From NCBI RefSeq assembly GCF_002934545.1, contig NZ_PTJA01000005.1:248001-312000 (forward strand): a stretch of 64,000 bases of DNA. The letters are read 5' to 3'. The stretch comes from Lacrimispora xylanisolvens (GTDB lineage Bacteria > Bacillota > Clostridia > Lachnospirales > Lachnospiraceae). Every line of letters starts with the position of its first letter. Position 1 is the first letter of the stretch. The notes under the pieces were generated by a model. That model did no database searches. It was not told the origin of the DNA and was given only the letters and a program-made list of their open reading frames with translations. This document shows positions 54,530 to 63,315 of this stretch, in pieces. A program made the translations under genes and the position numbers.

Positions 54530-55123
54530 ATGGATCTTTCCGCACTTGTTTTTTCTGACAAATCCCCCTGGCCTGATGTTGAAATCGTAACGGTCAATGA
54601 ACTTTATGCCACAGCCATGCTTTCCAACATCGGTGCCTGTAATTCGGAAATGTCCGCAATCAGCTTATACGTTTACAACAGCATGATCACGAAACGGTAT
54701 TTTTACGATATCGCAGAATGTTTTCACAGAATCAGTGTGGTAGAAATGCACCATCTCAATGTTTTCGGTGAGCTTTGTATCATGCTGGGAGCAGATCCAC
54801 GGCTTTGGAGCTGGCAAAACGGCCGCATGAGATACTGGACTCCTGCCTGCAACCGTTATCCCACCAATATCAGCGCTCTTGTTGCCAATTCCTTAAACGG
54901 CGAGCTGGAGGCAATCAGAAAATACCAGCAGCAGTGCCTTTGGATTAACGACTTCCGCATCAAAGCCATCTTAAACCGGATTATAGCAGATGAATTATGC
55001 CATGTACAGATTTTCCGCCTGATGCTTGCCGAACTAAACGATGATCCTTTTGAACTGCCATACGAATACAGAGCCTGTGAGGAGGACCGCAAAAAACCCT
55101 GCGATCCCCCAAAACCATGCTGA
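54530..55123 (+). CDS. Ferritin-like/rubrerythrin-type diiron protein
   Basis: 197 residues, with GGGAGG upstream of the ATG. Four helices carry ferritin-like Glu/His motifs: NSEMSAISLYVY, VVEMHHLNVFGEL, NGELEAIRKYQQ and IADELCHVQIF. It is probably a diiron oxidase or peroxide-reducing protein. The C terminus ends with a Cys/Pro-rich tail (CEEDRKKPCDPPKPC) that is not part of the common fold. It is the only plus-strand gene in this stretch and is convergent with the MutS2-like gene, three bases apart. Confidence 0.82.
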   Translation: MDLSALVFSDKSPWPDVEIVTVNELYATAMLSNIGACNSEMSAISLYVYNSMITKRYFYDIAECFHRISVVEMHHLNVFGELCIMLGADPRLWSWQNGRMRYWTPACNRYPTNISALVANSLNGELEAIRKYQQQCLWINDFRIKAILNRIIADELCHVQIFRLMLAELNDDPFELPYEYRACEEDRKKPCDPPKPC

Positions 55124-55125
55124 AA

Positions 55126-57054
55126 TCATAACTTAGGGAGGGTCTCATCCGCAGCTTTTCGGATCTCCAGACCTTCCTGATATCCCTTTTCCATCTTGTG
55201 TCTTGCTTTCCTGTTTTCCACGGTATCAAAGAGAATGGAAAAATCATAATCTTCCGGATACAGCTGTTCTGCCGAAACCAGAAGTTTCAGTCGTTTATGG
55301 TTAATCCAGATTTTTTTATCCGGCATCTGAACCCGTACTACGCCTTTCTCATTGACCGTGGTGCAGACAATCCCTATTTTCTTGTCTGGCAGAATCATCA
55401 CACTGTCTCCAAGGGTGAATTTTGTCTGCATTGCAATCTGATTCTCTGTTACTTTCTTTATTTTTTCAATTCTGGGACCACCCGGTCTTTTCTCTGCTTC
55501 CCTGTATTTGCCGGACTCCGGTTCTGTCTCCGGTAACCCGTAGGCGTACTGCTCAGCCCGTCTGATCATTCGCTCCGGCATTCCCAGTCTGCCTGCAATA
55601 TAAAGTGCACAGCTCTCTCCTGCTTCTCCGATTTCCAGTCTGTAGAGCGGTCTTAAGGATTCCCGGTCAAATGCCATGCGTGCATTGGTGATTCCCTCCG
55701 CTTCTTTTGCGTAGGTTTTTACTTCCGGATAATGGGTGGTTGCTAAAAACAGACAGCCGCATCTTCTTAATTCCTCCAGTATGGAGATGGCAATTCCCAT
55801 ACCTTCTGCCGGATCGGTTCCGGAGCCCAGCTCATCCAGTATGACAAGACTTTCCCTGTCTGCCTTACTAAGAATGTCCAGTACATTTACAATGTGAGAG
55901 GAAAATGTGGATAAGTTTTCCGTAATATTCTGTCCGTCTCCAATGTCACAGAGCACCTGGTTAAACAGGCTGATCTGTCCTTCTTTGCATGGGATATGAA
56001 GTCCGCACTGAGCCATGAGGGAGAACAGGCCTACGGTCTTAATGGAGACAGTCTTGCCTCCTGTATTTGGTCCGGTTATAACAATTCCTCTTCCGTTTTT
56101 CCCCAGTTCAAAGTTTAAAGGAACTACCTGCTCCGGGTTCATAAACGGGTGGCGTCCCTCAGTGATCCGTATGATCCGCTCTGTGAAAATCTCCGGTTCC
56201 ACTCCCTTCATATCTGCACTGAGCTTTCCCTTTGCAAAAAGGAAATCCAGTTTTTCCAAAACCTTCCTGTTCTCTGTAAGGACCGGCAGCTGCTCTTCTA
56301 CCTGAGCAGTAAGGGTATAAAGAATTCTTCTGGTTTCATTCTCCTCTTCAATTTTCAGACTCTCCAGCTCTCCATTTAGTGCCGCGATGGCTGAGGGCTC
56401 TATAAATAGTGTGGAACCAGTGGAGGACTGATCGATCACACTGCCAGGTACTGCCAGCTTATACTCCTTTTTCACCGGGAGGCATACTTTGCCGTTTCTG
56501 ATGGTGATATACGAATCTGAAAAGAACTTTTTATTGGTTCTTAGCATGGATTCCGCCTTTGTTCTCAGCTTCTCTTCCATTCGTACAATCTCCTGGCGGA
56601 CGTTTTTTAAATACTTGCTGGCAGAATCGTCCACCCGTTTGTTTCTGATGCTTTCAAACAATTCCCTTGCCAGACTCTCCAGGGGATCTAAGTTTTCTTC
56701 ATAATAGGCAAGGCTCAGTTCTAAATATTTGCATCGGTTTAAGAAATCCTTATACCGTTTTACGCCTGTGAGCATAGTTCCCACTGATTCCAGATCCTCT
56801 GGCATCAGAATACCTTCCTGCATCACTGATCTAAAAATAGCCGTCATACCATTCATCGCTACTGCAGGAGGCTGACCCATACGGTCCAGGATCATTCTTG
56901 CCTGGGTGGTATCCCGGAGATTTTTCCTTACTTCTGCTTCTTTTAACTCAGGTGTTAAATTCCTGATCTGCTCTTTTGCGCCTTCTGTAAGCGCCAGTTC
57001 TTCCAGTTTCTCTATAATCCGGTTAAATTCTAATATTTGAAATGTGTGATTCAT
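55126..57054 (-). CDS. MutS2-like ATPase lacking the Smr nuclease domain
   Basis: 642 residues. The MutS core and clamp helices lead to the ATPase: Walker A VITGPNTGGKTVSIKTVGL, Walker B LVILDELGSGTDPAEG and the switch LATTHYPEV. Full MutS2 has about 780-790 residues and ends with an Smr domain; here the C terminus stops after a short KOW-like stretch (FTLGDSVMILPDKKIGIVCT). It may act in recombination control or ribosome rescue without nuclease activity. It is probably a paralogue of a complete MutS2 encoded elsewhere. The frame is intact, so it looks functional. Confidence 0.88.
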   Translation of the reverse strand: MNHTFQILEFNRIIEKLEELALTEGAKEQIRNLTPELKEAEVRKNLRDTTQARMILDRMGQPPAVAMNGMTAIFRSVMQEGILMPEDLESVGTMLTGVKRYKDFLNRCKYLELSLAYYEENLDPLESLARELFESIRNKRVDDSASKYLKNVRQEIVRMEEKLRTKAESMLRTNKKFFSDSYITIRNGKVCLPVKKEYKLAVPGSVIDQSSTGSTLFIEPSAIAALNGELESLKIEEENETRRILYTLTAQVEEQLPVLTENRKVLEKLDFLFAKGKLSADMKGVEPEIFTERIIRITEGRHPFMNPEQVVPLNFELGKNGRGIVITGPNTGGKTVSIKTVGLFSLMAQCGLHIPCKEGQISLFNQVLCDIGDGQNITENLSTFSSHIVNVLDILSKADRESLVILDELGSGTDPAEGMGIAISILEELRRCGCLFLATTHYPEVKTYAKEAEGITNARMAFDRESLRPLYRLEIGEAGESCALYIAGRLGMPERMIRRAEQYAYGLPETEPESGKYREAEKRPGGPRIEKIKKVTENQIAMQTKFTLGDSVMILPDKKIGIVCTTVNEKGVVRVQMPDKKIWINHKRLKLLVSAEQLYPEDYDFSILFDTVENRKARHKMEKGYQEGLEIRKAADETLPKL

Positions 57055-57127
57055 GTTATTCTCCTGTCTTATCTTTTTTTAACGATAAAAGATTCATGGA
57101 GCAATCAGCCAGGCCGGTTTTGATACA

Positions 57128-57170
57128 CAAAAAAGACCTGCAAGACTACAAATCCCAGTCTTACAGGTCT
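57128..57170 (-). terminator. Terminator after the double-Nudix gene
   Basis: AGACCTG/CAGGTCT plus AAGACT/AGTCTT form a long stem (57134-57170), followed by TTTTTT on the minus strand. It separates the double-Nudix gene from the MutS2-like gene; the 290 bases between these genes hold no other feature that I see. Confidence 0.82.
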
Positions 57171-57348
57171 AAAATCCTGTCAGTCAGTTTTGTATCTTCA
57201 TGGGCTAAACAGGTACACAAAACAAAGGAATGCATAATCCGCCTTCCTGTCCGGGTTTCCTGTTCACATTATGATTCTGATTTACGCTCCATGATTTGAC
57301 ACAATTAACATAAACACACTTCCTACTTTCTTTAATGCTTCTACTATA

Positions 57349-58395
57349 TCATAAATGCTGTTGTCCGGTCAATCCCTTTTTCTGGTACCAGCGGGCAAGC
57401 ATATGAAGTTCCTTTTCATTTAAACAATTGATTAAAGTTCCATCTTTCATCCGATTCAGACATTCCTCATAATCCATCCAGAGTACTGATTCCACCTCTT
57501 CCTTCTGAAGTACAAGCTGACGTTCATCCACCATTTTTTCATAAACATAGACGTGGCTGATTTCATGATTGCGAAACATCCGTCCGTAAAATACAGCGTC
57601 TTCCTGTTCCTCATGAAGCCCTACAAAGGTAAGTTCTTCTGGCGCTGCATTAATCCCAAGTTCTTCTGACAGTTCTCTGACCGCCGATATAAGGAAATCA
57701 TCACCTGCCGGAATATGTCCGGCTGAAGAAATATCATAACAGCCCGGATAAGCATCCTTGCCTGCACTGCGTTTTTGCAAAAGCAGGTCAAATCCGCTTT
57801 TCTCATTGGGTCTTACTACCCATACGTGGGATGTTCCATGAAGCATACCGTCTCGGTGCATCATGAAGCGGGCACGAACGTTTCCGGTTGTGCAGCCATT
57901 CAAATCCCGTTCTTCTAAAAGCTCTAACGGTGATCCGTTTAATACTGCCGCCTCTAAACTGTCTTTGCAATACTGCAGTTTCAGGGAGAAAAATGGAATC
58001 TCATCCTTTAGCAGTTCAAAAAAGATCCGGTCTCCTTCCCATATGGGAAGGCTGTCAATTTTTTCAACCGGCACCCATTCAAGAACACCCTCCTGACAAT
58101 CCATAAGTGAACCTTCATAGCTGTCAGCTGTATATAAAAACATATATTCATCAGGATACTGATCTGATACAAAGGTGATAAACCCTCTGAGTCGATAGGA
58201 CAGTAACGTCAGGCCGGTTTCTTCCTTTACCTCTCTTAAAAGACAATCTTCCGGGCTTTCCCCTTCCTCCAGATGGCCTCCGACTCCCAGCCATTTATCC
58301 TGATTGATATCATTCTTCTTTTTAATGCGGTGAAGCATGAGATATTGATCCTCTTTTTCGATGTAGCAAAGGGTTGTTAAGCTATGACGCTCCAT
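57349..58395 (-). CDS. Fused double Nudix hydrolase
   Basis: 348 residues, two Nudix domains in one chain. Domain 1 (about 1-150) is MutT-like with the box GGHLEEGESPEDCLLREVKE (ETGL follows). Domain 2 (about 160-340) is of the isopentenyl-diphosphate-isomerase-like (YfcD) type with GHIPAGDDFLISAVRELSEE. Asp replaces the first Glu of the box there, as is common in this subgroup. Domain 1 may clean oxidised nucleotides. The joint function is unknown. AAGGAG precedes ATG 58395. Confidence 0.88.
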   Translation of the reverse strand: MERHSLTTLCYIEKEDQYLMLHRIKKKNDINQDKWLGVGGHLEEGESPEDCLLREVKEETGLTLLSYRLRGFITFVSDQYPDEYMFLYTADSYEGSLMDCQEGVLEWVPVEKIDSLPIWEGDRIFFELLKDEIPFFSLKLQYCKDSLEAAVLNGSPLELLEERDLNGCTTGNVRARFMMHRDGMLHGTSHVWVVRPNEKSGFDLLLQKRSAGKDAYPGCYDISSAGHIPAGDDFLISAVRELSEELGINAAPEELTFVGLHEEQEDAVFYGRMFRNHEISHVYVYEKMVDERQLVLQKEEVESVLWMDYEECLNRMKDGTLINCLNEKELHMLARWYQKKGLTGQQHL

Positions 58396-58408
58396 GTGGG
58401 TTTTCTCC

Positions 58409-58804
58409 TTACTTCTTCTCTGTTAAAACTGCATTCTCATTGATGGAAGCGGCCGTCTCCGGTATCTCTTCCAAGGTGTTGCGAACCTCCACCTGCACCA
58501 CACAGTTGGTTTTCCTTCCATCGTAAATTACCGGAACCCGGTATGTACCTGCTTTATTCCAGTCGCACTGGCTGACATCAAAGGTGAAGCCGGAAAGTTG
58601 GTAGTTATCCTTATTAAAATACCGTTCTGCCTGCAAATCAGGCGCTGTTCCAAGAACGGTTTTTGCGTAATATGTAGTCATGGTATTGTCATCGAAGATC
58701 GGCTCTGCTCTACCCTTTAAGGTCTGGAACAATAAGACAAGAACCAGTACTAAAACGATAGTCCCGAACAATGTTAAGTGTAAGTGAAATTTCCTTTGCT
58801 TCAT
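58409..58804 (-). CDS. Membrane-anchored protein with small extracellular domain
   Basis: 131 residues, with GGAGG upstream of ATG 58804. Residues about 10-27 are one hydrophobic helix (LTLFGTIVLVLVLVLLF). The remainder, probably outside, contains a beta-type segment (QLSGFTFDVSQCDWNKAGTY) that recalls bacterial Ig-like folds. I do not recognise the family. It lies 13 bases before the double-Nudix gene. Confidence 0.72.
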   Translation of the reverse strand: MKQRKFHLHLTLFGTIVLVLVLVLLFQTLKGRAEPIFDDNTMTTYYAKTVLGTAPDLQAERYFNKDNYQLSGFTFDVSQCDWNKAGTYRVPVIYDGRKTNCVVQVEVRNTLEEIPETAASINENAVLTEKK

Positions 58805-59003
58805 CTAGGCCTCCAAACTCATATCCAATTTTACCCTGCGACAGCCTTCAGGAAACCTTTGCTTCATGAAAAAAGCTGCGTTTAAGGCAGCGCAGTCCTA
58901 TATTATCTTACCATATAATTTCCATCCTGACATCTATTGAATTATTACAATTTCATAAAATTATCGTAAAGAAGTTCCTTTTGTGTCACTGTGTTGTGGT
59001 AAC

Positions 59004-59040
59004 GTAAAAAACTCCCCGCCGCTGTACCGGTGAGGAGTTA
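59004..59040 (-). terminator. Terminator after the MerR/TipAL-type gene
   Basis: AACTCC pairs with GGAGTT, with inner ACCG/CGG pairing, followed by TTTTTTAC on the minus strand, 26 bases after the gene's stop. Confidence 0.8.
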
Positions 59041-59065
59041 TCATTCATTCTGTATTCTTACTATT

Positions 59066-59815
59066 TTAGCTGTTCTTCTGGCTGTCTGCATAATAGCCCA
59101 TCGCTTTACTTAAAAAAGCGGATAATCCCTCAGCATACTGATCTATATTCTGAGTAAAGCGTGAGTCTGATATATAAAGCTGACCCAGGCCTGCAAATGC
59201 TTCCAGAGTATAGGTAACCCCAAAGCTCTCATTGAAAAAACGGAACATGCTATTGATTGCATTTTGTACCACTTCTGATTCAGGTGCTTTCCTGCAAAGC
59301 TTTGCCAGCTCACGAAACATCTGATCCATATTTTCAAATACCTGATTCTGTTCCTCTTCGGTCATGGAATCCATCTTTTCATTGCTTTGGTCCACGGCCT
59401 CGTTTCCCCACAGGCGTCTGGCTTCTTCTTCATATGGGTTGTGTTTTTTCCCAAACCCATAAAATTTTTCCGACTGCATCATTTTTTTATCTCCCTTCCA
59501 TGATTTCATTGTCTTATCAAGAGTTTTCAGCATGGCATTAATACGCTTTTGTTCCTGCAGCAGACAATCCCTTTGCAGTACAAATGCTTTTTCCCGGTCA
59601 AAATTTGGATTGGCAAGAAATCCCTTGATTTCAGTAAGGGAAAATCCGCATTCCTTGAAAAATAAAATCTGCTGCAGCAGATCTAAGTCCTCATCGGAAT
59701 AGTTCCTGTAACCATTATCCGGATCACGGTCTGGACACAGCAGACCAATCTTGTCATAGTGATGCAAAGTACGCACACTGATACCGGTAATACCGGCTGC
59801 TTCCCTGGTGTTCAT
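59066..59815 (-). CDS. MerR-family regulator with TipAS domain
   Basis: 249 residues. The MerR winged HTH and wing are MNTREAAGITGISVRTLHHY and DNGYRNYSDEDLDLLQQILF. A coiled-coil linker (about 75-110) leads to a TipAS-type ligand domain (about 125-245: GKKHNPYEEEARRLWGNEAV, DQMFRELAKLCRKAPES). Such proteins sense antibiotics or other amphipathic compounds and activate export or stress genes. AGGAGG precedes the ATG. Its targets are unknown. Confidence 0.9.
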   Translation of the reverse strand: MNTREAAGITGISVRTLHHYDKIGLLCPDRDPDNGYRNYSDEDLDLLQQILFFKECGFSLTEIKGFLANPNFDREKAFVLQRDCLLQEQKRINAMLKTLDKTMKSWKGDKKMMQSEKFYGFGKKHNPYEEEARRLWGNEAVDQSNEKMDSMTEEEQNQVFENMDQMFRELAKLCRKAPESEVVQNAINSMFRFFNESFGVTYTLEAFAGLGQLYISDSRFTQNIDQYAEGLSAFLSKAMGYYADSQKNS

Positions 59816-59909
59816 AGAAAATACCTCCTGACATTTACAATCATAGAGTATGACGCAGCGTTGTAGTCAATCCTTTTTTTATATTATTTTTCTAACTCCT
59901 ATTATGCAC

Positions 59910-59958
59910 AAAAAAACGAACCTCCCACCCAATAAATACGATCGGGCTGAGCGGTTCA
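59910..59958 (-). terminator. Terminator after the GntR gene
   Basis: GAACC/GGTTC and CCC/GGG helices (59917-59958), followed by TTTTTTTG on the minus strand, 20 bases after the GntR stop. Confidence 0.75.
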
Positions 59959-59976
59959 TTTCATTTTGCTAATAAT

Positions 59977-60675
59977 TTATAAATCTTTTACTGCCTTTAA
60001 ATATGAGTCCATATGGTTCTGAAAAGCATGTAATGTTTTGTCAAGAGATCCTGAACGGCAGGCATCAATAATCAACTTATGTTCGTCAAATTTTTCTTTC
60101 TTAATACCTAATGTGGAAATATCCTTATTCATTGCGATCAGCAATTGAAAATATTGATTTTCTAAAATTTCAGCCCGCCGGAAGCTCTTTGACTTTTTCC
60201 AGAAAAATTCATGAAAAGCCAGGTCGTTGGAATTAAAAATAAAATTCTTTTCCTTATCATCAATGACATTGTCACGATCGGACTTTATCATATCATTATT
60301 TAAAGTCTCCAGATAATCTAAATCCTGCTCCTGCAGCAGGGATTTTTCAAAAATTATGGTAAGAATCTGCATTTCAAGTGGAATCCGAATGGAAAAGACC
60401 TCTGCAATATCTTCATAATCCATCTCCAGAATCTGGCTGCCCTTCTTAGGAGAAAAAGTCAGGATCCCCCTCATATTAAGTTCTCTTAAAGCCTCTCTGA
60501 TAGGCGCCCTGCTGATCTGTAGTTCTTCCGATACGTCGGTTTCCACCAATCTGTCACCGCTTTTTAATTCTCCAGTCAAAATCTTGTTTTTTATATAGGA
60601 AACGACTATTTCACTTAGATTTGCCTTTGAATATGTAATCATATGGCTTATTTTATCGTATGAATTACTTATCAT
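59977..60675 (-). CDS. GntR-family regulator (FCD domain)
   Basis: 232 residues from ATG 60675, with GAGGTGG upstream; a GTG at 60684 is the alternative. The N-terminal GntR winged helix has KILTGELKSGDRLVETDVSE and ISRAPIREALRELNMRGIL. The C-terminal FCD helical domain contains MQILTIIFEKSLLQEQDLDY and NDLAFHEFFWK. FCD regulators usually sense carboxylic acids. It follows the LysR gene in the same direction and may regulate the neighbouring betaine genes. Confidence 0.9.
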   Translation of the reverse strand: MISNSYDKISHMITYSKANLSEIVVSYIKNKILTGELKSGDRLVETDVSEELQISRAPIREALRELNMRGILTFSPKKGSQILEMDYEDIAEVFSIRIPLEMQILTIIFEKSLLQEQDLDYLETLNNDMIKSDRDNVIDDKEKNFIFNSNDLAFHEFFWKKSKSFRRAEILENQYFQLLIAMNKDISTLGIKKEKFDEHKLIIDACRSGSLDKTLHAFQNHMDSYLKAVKDL

Positions 60676-60751
60676 AATATCCACCTCTCAATATAGATTC
60701 TATCACTAACAGAATATTATACTATAGATGTAAGACAAATCATATGAATAA

Positions 60752-61657
60752 TTAAATATTCTGACAATGCTTTTTAGCAAAATTAATAAACAGTTCCTGA
60801 GCAGGAGTTAAAATCATATCTTTCTTTTGCACACAAAAAATATTTCTGCTTAACAATTCCGATTCGATTTCCACAACGTTAATCAGATTCAAATGATTGT
60901 AGATCTGTACTGCTGTTTTTGAAACAAAAGAAATTCCCATTCCCTGTGCTACAGCTTCGATAATTCCCTGAGTATTACTAAAATAAGCAATGGTTTTTAA
61001 ATCTTTTGCTGAAAGTCCATGCTTACCAAAGAATGCTTCCATCTCTGATCTGGTGCCAGATCCCCCTTCTCTCATAATAAAATTTTTTTCAGCAATAAAT
61101 TTTATTATCTCCTCTGCCTTCCGGCTGCCGTCGTACTTCATTGCTAAGGGTAATATCAAAACCAATTGATCCTTATATAATGGCGTCTGGGTATAACGAC
61201 CGTTTTCACTTTCCATTCCTACAAATCCGATATCATACTGGTATTTAATCAGTTCCTCAAAGACTTCCCCGCTGTCTTTCTGATATAAATGGAACACGAT
61301 ATTGGGATATTCCTTATTGAAATCTGCTATCACCTGAGGCAAAATATACTGAGCCGGAACGCTGGAGGCCAAAATGTTGACTTCACCCGTACATTCTCTT
61401 GAAAATTTACTCATTTCATATAAAGACTGATCCCTGATTGCCAGCATTTTTTGAGCATACTCATAGAAATGAATCCCTGCTTTGGTGGGATATACCTTCT
61501 TTGTGGAACGGATAAACAGTTGAGTTCCAATATCTTTTTCCAGTGCATTAATCTGGCTGCTCAGTGCCGGCTGAGTTAAGAATAAGGATTCAGAGGCCTT
61601 TGAAAAACTTTGAAGCTTTGAAATCTGCACGAATGCTTCTAATTGTTTAAATTCCAT
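60752..61657 (-). CDS. LysR-family regulator
   Basis: 301 residues. The N-terminal LysR HTH is FKQLEAFVQISKLQSFSKAS, then LTQPALSSQINALEKDIGTQ. The effector domain follows (about 90-300), with EVNILASSVPAQYILPQVIA and MREGGSGTRSEME. GAGGGG precedes the ATG. It lies after the BCCT transporter and before GntR on the same strand, so it is likely to control betaine uptake and reduction genes. Control by both LysR and GntR proteins is plausible. Confidence 0.91.
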   Translation of the reverse strand: MEFKQLEAFVQISKLQSFSKASESLFLTQPALSSQINALEKDIGTQLFIRSTKKVYPTKAGIHFYEYAQKMLAIRDQSLYEMSKFSRECTGEVNILASSVPAQYILPQVIADFNKEYPNIVFHLYQKDSGEVFEELIKYQYDIGFVGMESENGRYTQTPLYKDQLVLILPLAMKYDGSRKAEEIIKFIAEKNFIMREGGSGTRSEMEAFFGKHGLSAKDLKTIAYFSNTQGIIEAVAQGMGISFVSKTAVQIYNHLNLINVVEIESELLSRNIFCVQKKDMILTPAQELFINFAKKHCQNI

Positions 61658-61691
61658 ATGCCCCTCTTCTTTCTAAAAACACAGCCCGATT

Positions 61692-61727
61692 GTGCCTGCA
61701 CTTTACCAGAAACAAGAATGCAGGCAC
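61692..61727 (-). terminator. Hairpin between the BCCT and LysR genes
   Basis: GTGCCTGCA and TGCAGGCAC form a perfect 9-bp stem, 23 bases after the BCCT stop. It lacks a U tract, so it may stabilise the transporter message rather than end transcription. Confidence 0.45.
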
Positions 61728-61750
61728 CTCAGGCGTTTAACGTTTCAATT

Positions 61751-63211
61751 TTATTTCTTTTTTGGGGGTTCCTTTCTCAGTTCCTTTACCAGGCACACAC
61801 AGCATAAAAGCATGATAATGGCCAGTGGAAAAGCGGCTACTATGGAACAGGTCTGAAGTGCACTAAGTCCGCCTGTCATTAACAGAACCAGTGCCAGCAA
61901 GGCCTGAATCACTCCCCAGAATATTTTTTTACTATTGGCTGGTTCCATGTCCCCATCAGAAGAAAACATGGATAATACAAAAATACCTGAGTTGGCTGAT
62001 GTAATAAAAAATGTTCCCAAAAGACAAATTGCTATAATTGAAAAGATACCGCCAAGTGGATACTGTTGTAAAACCACAAACAATGCGGTTTCTGTTGTTT
62101 CAATTGCTTTTGAAATAATGTTGGTATCCAGATTTAAACCAAGGCTTCCAAAAACGGAAAACCAGATAAAGGATACTAAGGATGGAGCCAGAATAACCCC
62201 GATAACAAACTCCCGAATGGTCCTTCCTTTTGAAATTCTTGCAATAAATGTGCCTACAAAGGGTCCCCATGCAATCCACCATGCCCAATAGAATATGGTC
62301 CATGAACCAAGCCAGGACTTATCTCCGAATGGATTTATGGCAAAACTGTCTTTTACAAAATCATTCACATAATTGCCAATGGAATTTGTAAAAACATTCA
62401 GGGTCAGAAGCTTGGGACCAACGAGAAACGCGCCGGCCAGAATTGCAATTGCCAGGATCAGATTGATATCAGACAGAAGTTTGATTCCTTTATCAATTCC
62501 GCTCACAGCTGTCCAGGTGTAAATAACCATCAGAACAATGATGATAATGATCTGGATCAATCGGGTCGTGGGCACATGGAACAGGAAATTCAACCCGGAA
62601 TTGATCTGCATGGTCCCCTGTCCCAGAGAAGTTGCAATTCCGGCTACCGTCGCAAATACCGCAAAAATATCAATCATTTTTCCCACAGGTCCTTTGATTC
62701 CTTTTTCACCAAGAATGGGTAAAAAGATACTGCTGATCAGACCAGGAGCATTTTTTCTGAACTGAAAATACCCAAGTGCCATTCCAATAATAGCATACGC
62801 TGCCCATGGATGAAAACCCCAATGCATAAAAGATTTTTTCATTGCAAAATCTGCTGCCGTTTCCGTTGCTCCAAATGTCATAAAGTGATTGAGTGGCTCC
62901 GCAACGCCCCAGAAAACCAGCCCAATCCCCATTCCAGCACCAAAAAGCATGGCAAACCATGATCGGTTGCTGAATTCCGGAACGGAATCATCCGGTCCCA
63001 GTTTAATACTTCCATATTTGCTAAATGCTATTCCTAATGAAAATGCAACAAACACGAACATGGAAATTAAATAAAACCACCCAAAATTATTAACAAGAAA
63101 ATCATTTGCTGCCGATGTAGCCTTTGCAAATGGCTGGGGCGCAACCAGACCAAATGCAACAATTATCATAGTAATAAGAAACGAAATGTAAAAAACCTGA
63201 TTCTTTTTCAA
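61751..63211 (-). CDS. BCCT-family betaine/carnitine/choline transporter
   Basis: 486 residues from a TTG start five bases after GAGGAGGG. There are twelve membrane helices. Family signatures are FGAGMGIGLVFWGVAEPLNH and IFYWAWWIAWGPFVGTFIAR, the Trp-rich substrate helix, followed by ISKGRTIREF. It imports glycine betaine or a related quaternary amine, usually with sodium or protons. It lies directly downstream of the selenoprotein reductase gene, which suggests that it supplies betaine as electron acceptor rather than for osmotic protection. Confidence 0.94.
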   Translation of the reverse strand: MKKNQVFYISFLITMIIVAFGLVAPQPFAKATSAANDFLVNNFGWFYLISMFVFVAFSLGIAFSKYGSIKLGPDDSVPEFSNRSWFAMLFGAGMGIGLVFWGVAEPLNHFMTFGATETAADFAMKKSFMHWGFHPWAAYAIIGMALGYFQFRKNAPGLISSIFLPILGEKGIKGPVGKMIDIFAVFATVAGIATSLGQGTMQINSGLNFLFHVPTTRLIQIIIIIVLMVIYTWTAVSGIDKGIKLLSDINLILAIAILAGAFLVGPKLLTLNVFTNSIGNYVNDFVKDSFAINPFGDKSWLGSWTIFYWAWWIAWGPFVGTFIARISKGRTIREFVIGVILAPSLVSFIWFSVFGSLGLNLDTNIISKAIETTETALFVVLQQYPLGGIFSIIAICLLGTFFITSANSGIFVLSMFSSDGDMEPANSKKIFWGVIQALLALVLLMTGGLSALQTCSIVAAFPLAIIMLLCCVCLVKELRKEPPKKK

Positions 63212-63260
63212 TTTTACCCTCCTCTTTAAAATAACCGTATGCCGTTTACCTGCAATCCGA

Positions 63261-63313
63261 TTTTATGTGACAGGAAACCTGCCTGGCAAAGGCAGAATTC
63301 CCGCCACATAAAA
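63261..63313 (-). promoter_or_regulatory. Intercistronic hairpin between the grd gene and the BCCT gene
   Basis: Nested stems TTTTATGTG/CACATAAAA, GGAA/TTCC and CTGCC/GGCAG form a long imperfect hairpin that begins three bases after the grd stop. There is no U tract, so it probably tunes message stability or partial termination. Confidence 0.5.
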
Positions 63314-63315
63314 AA

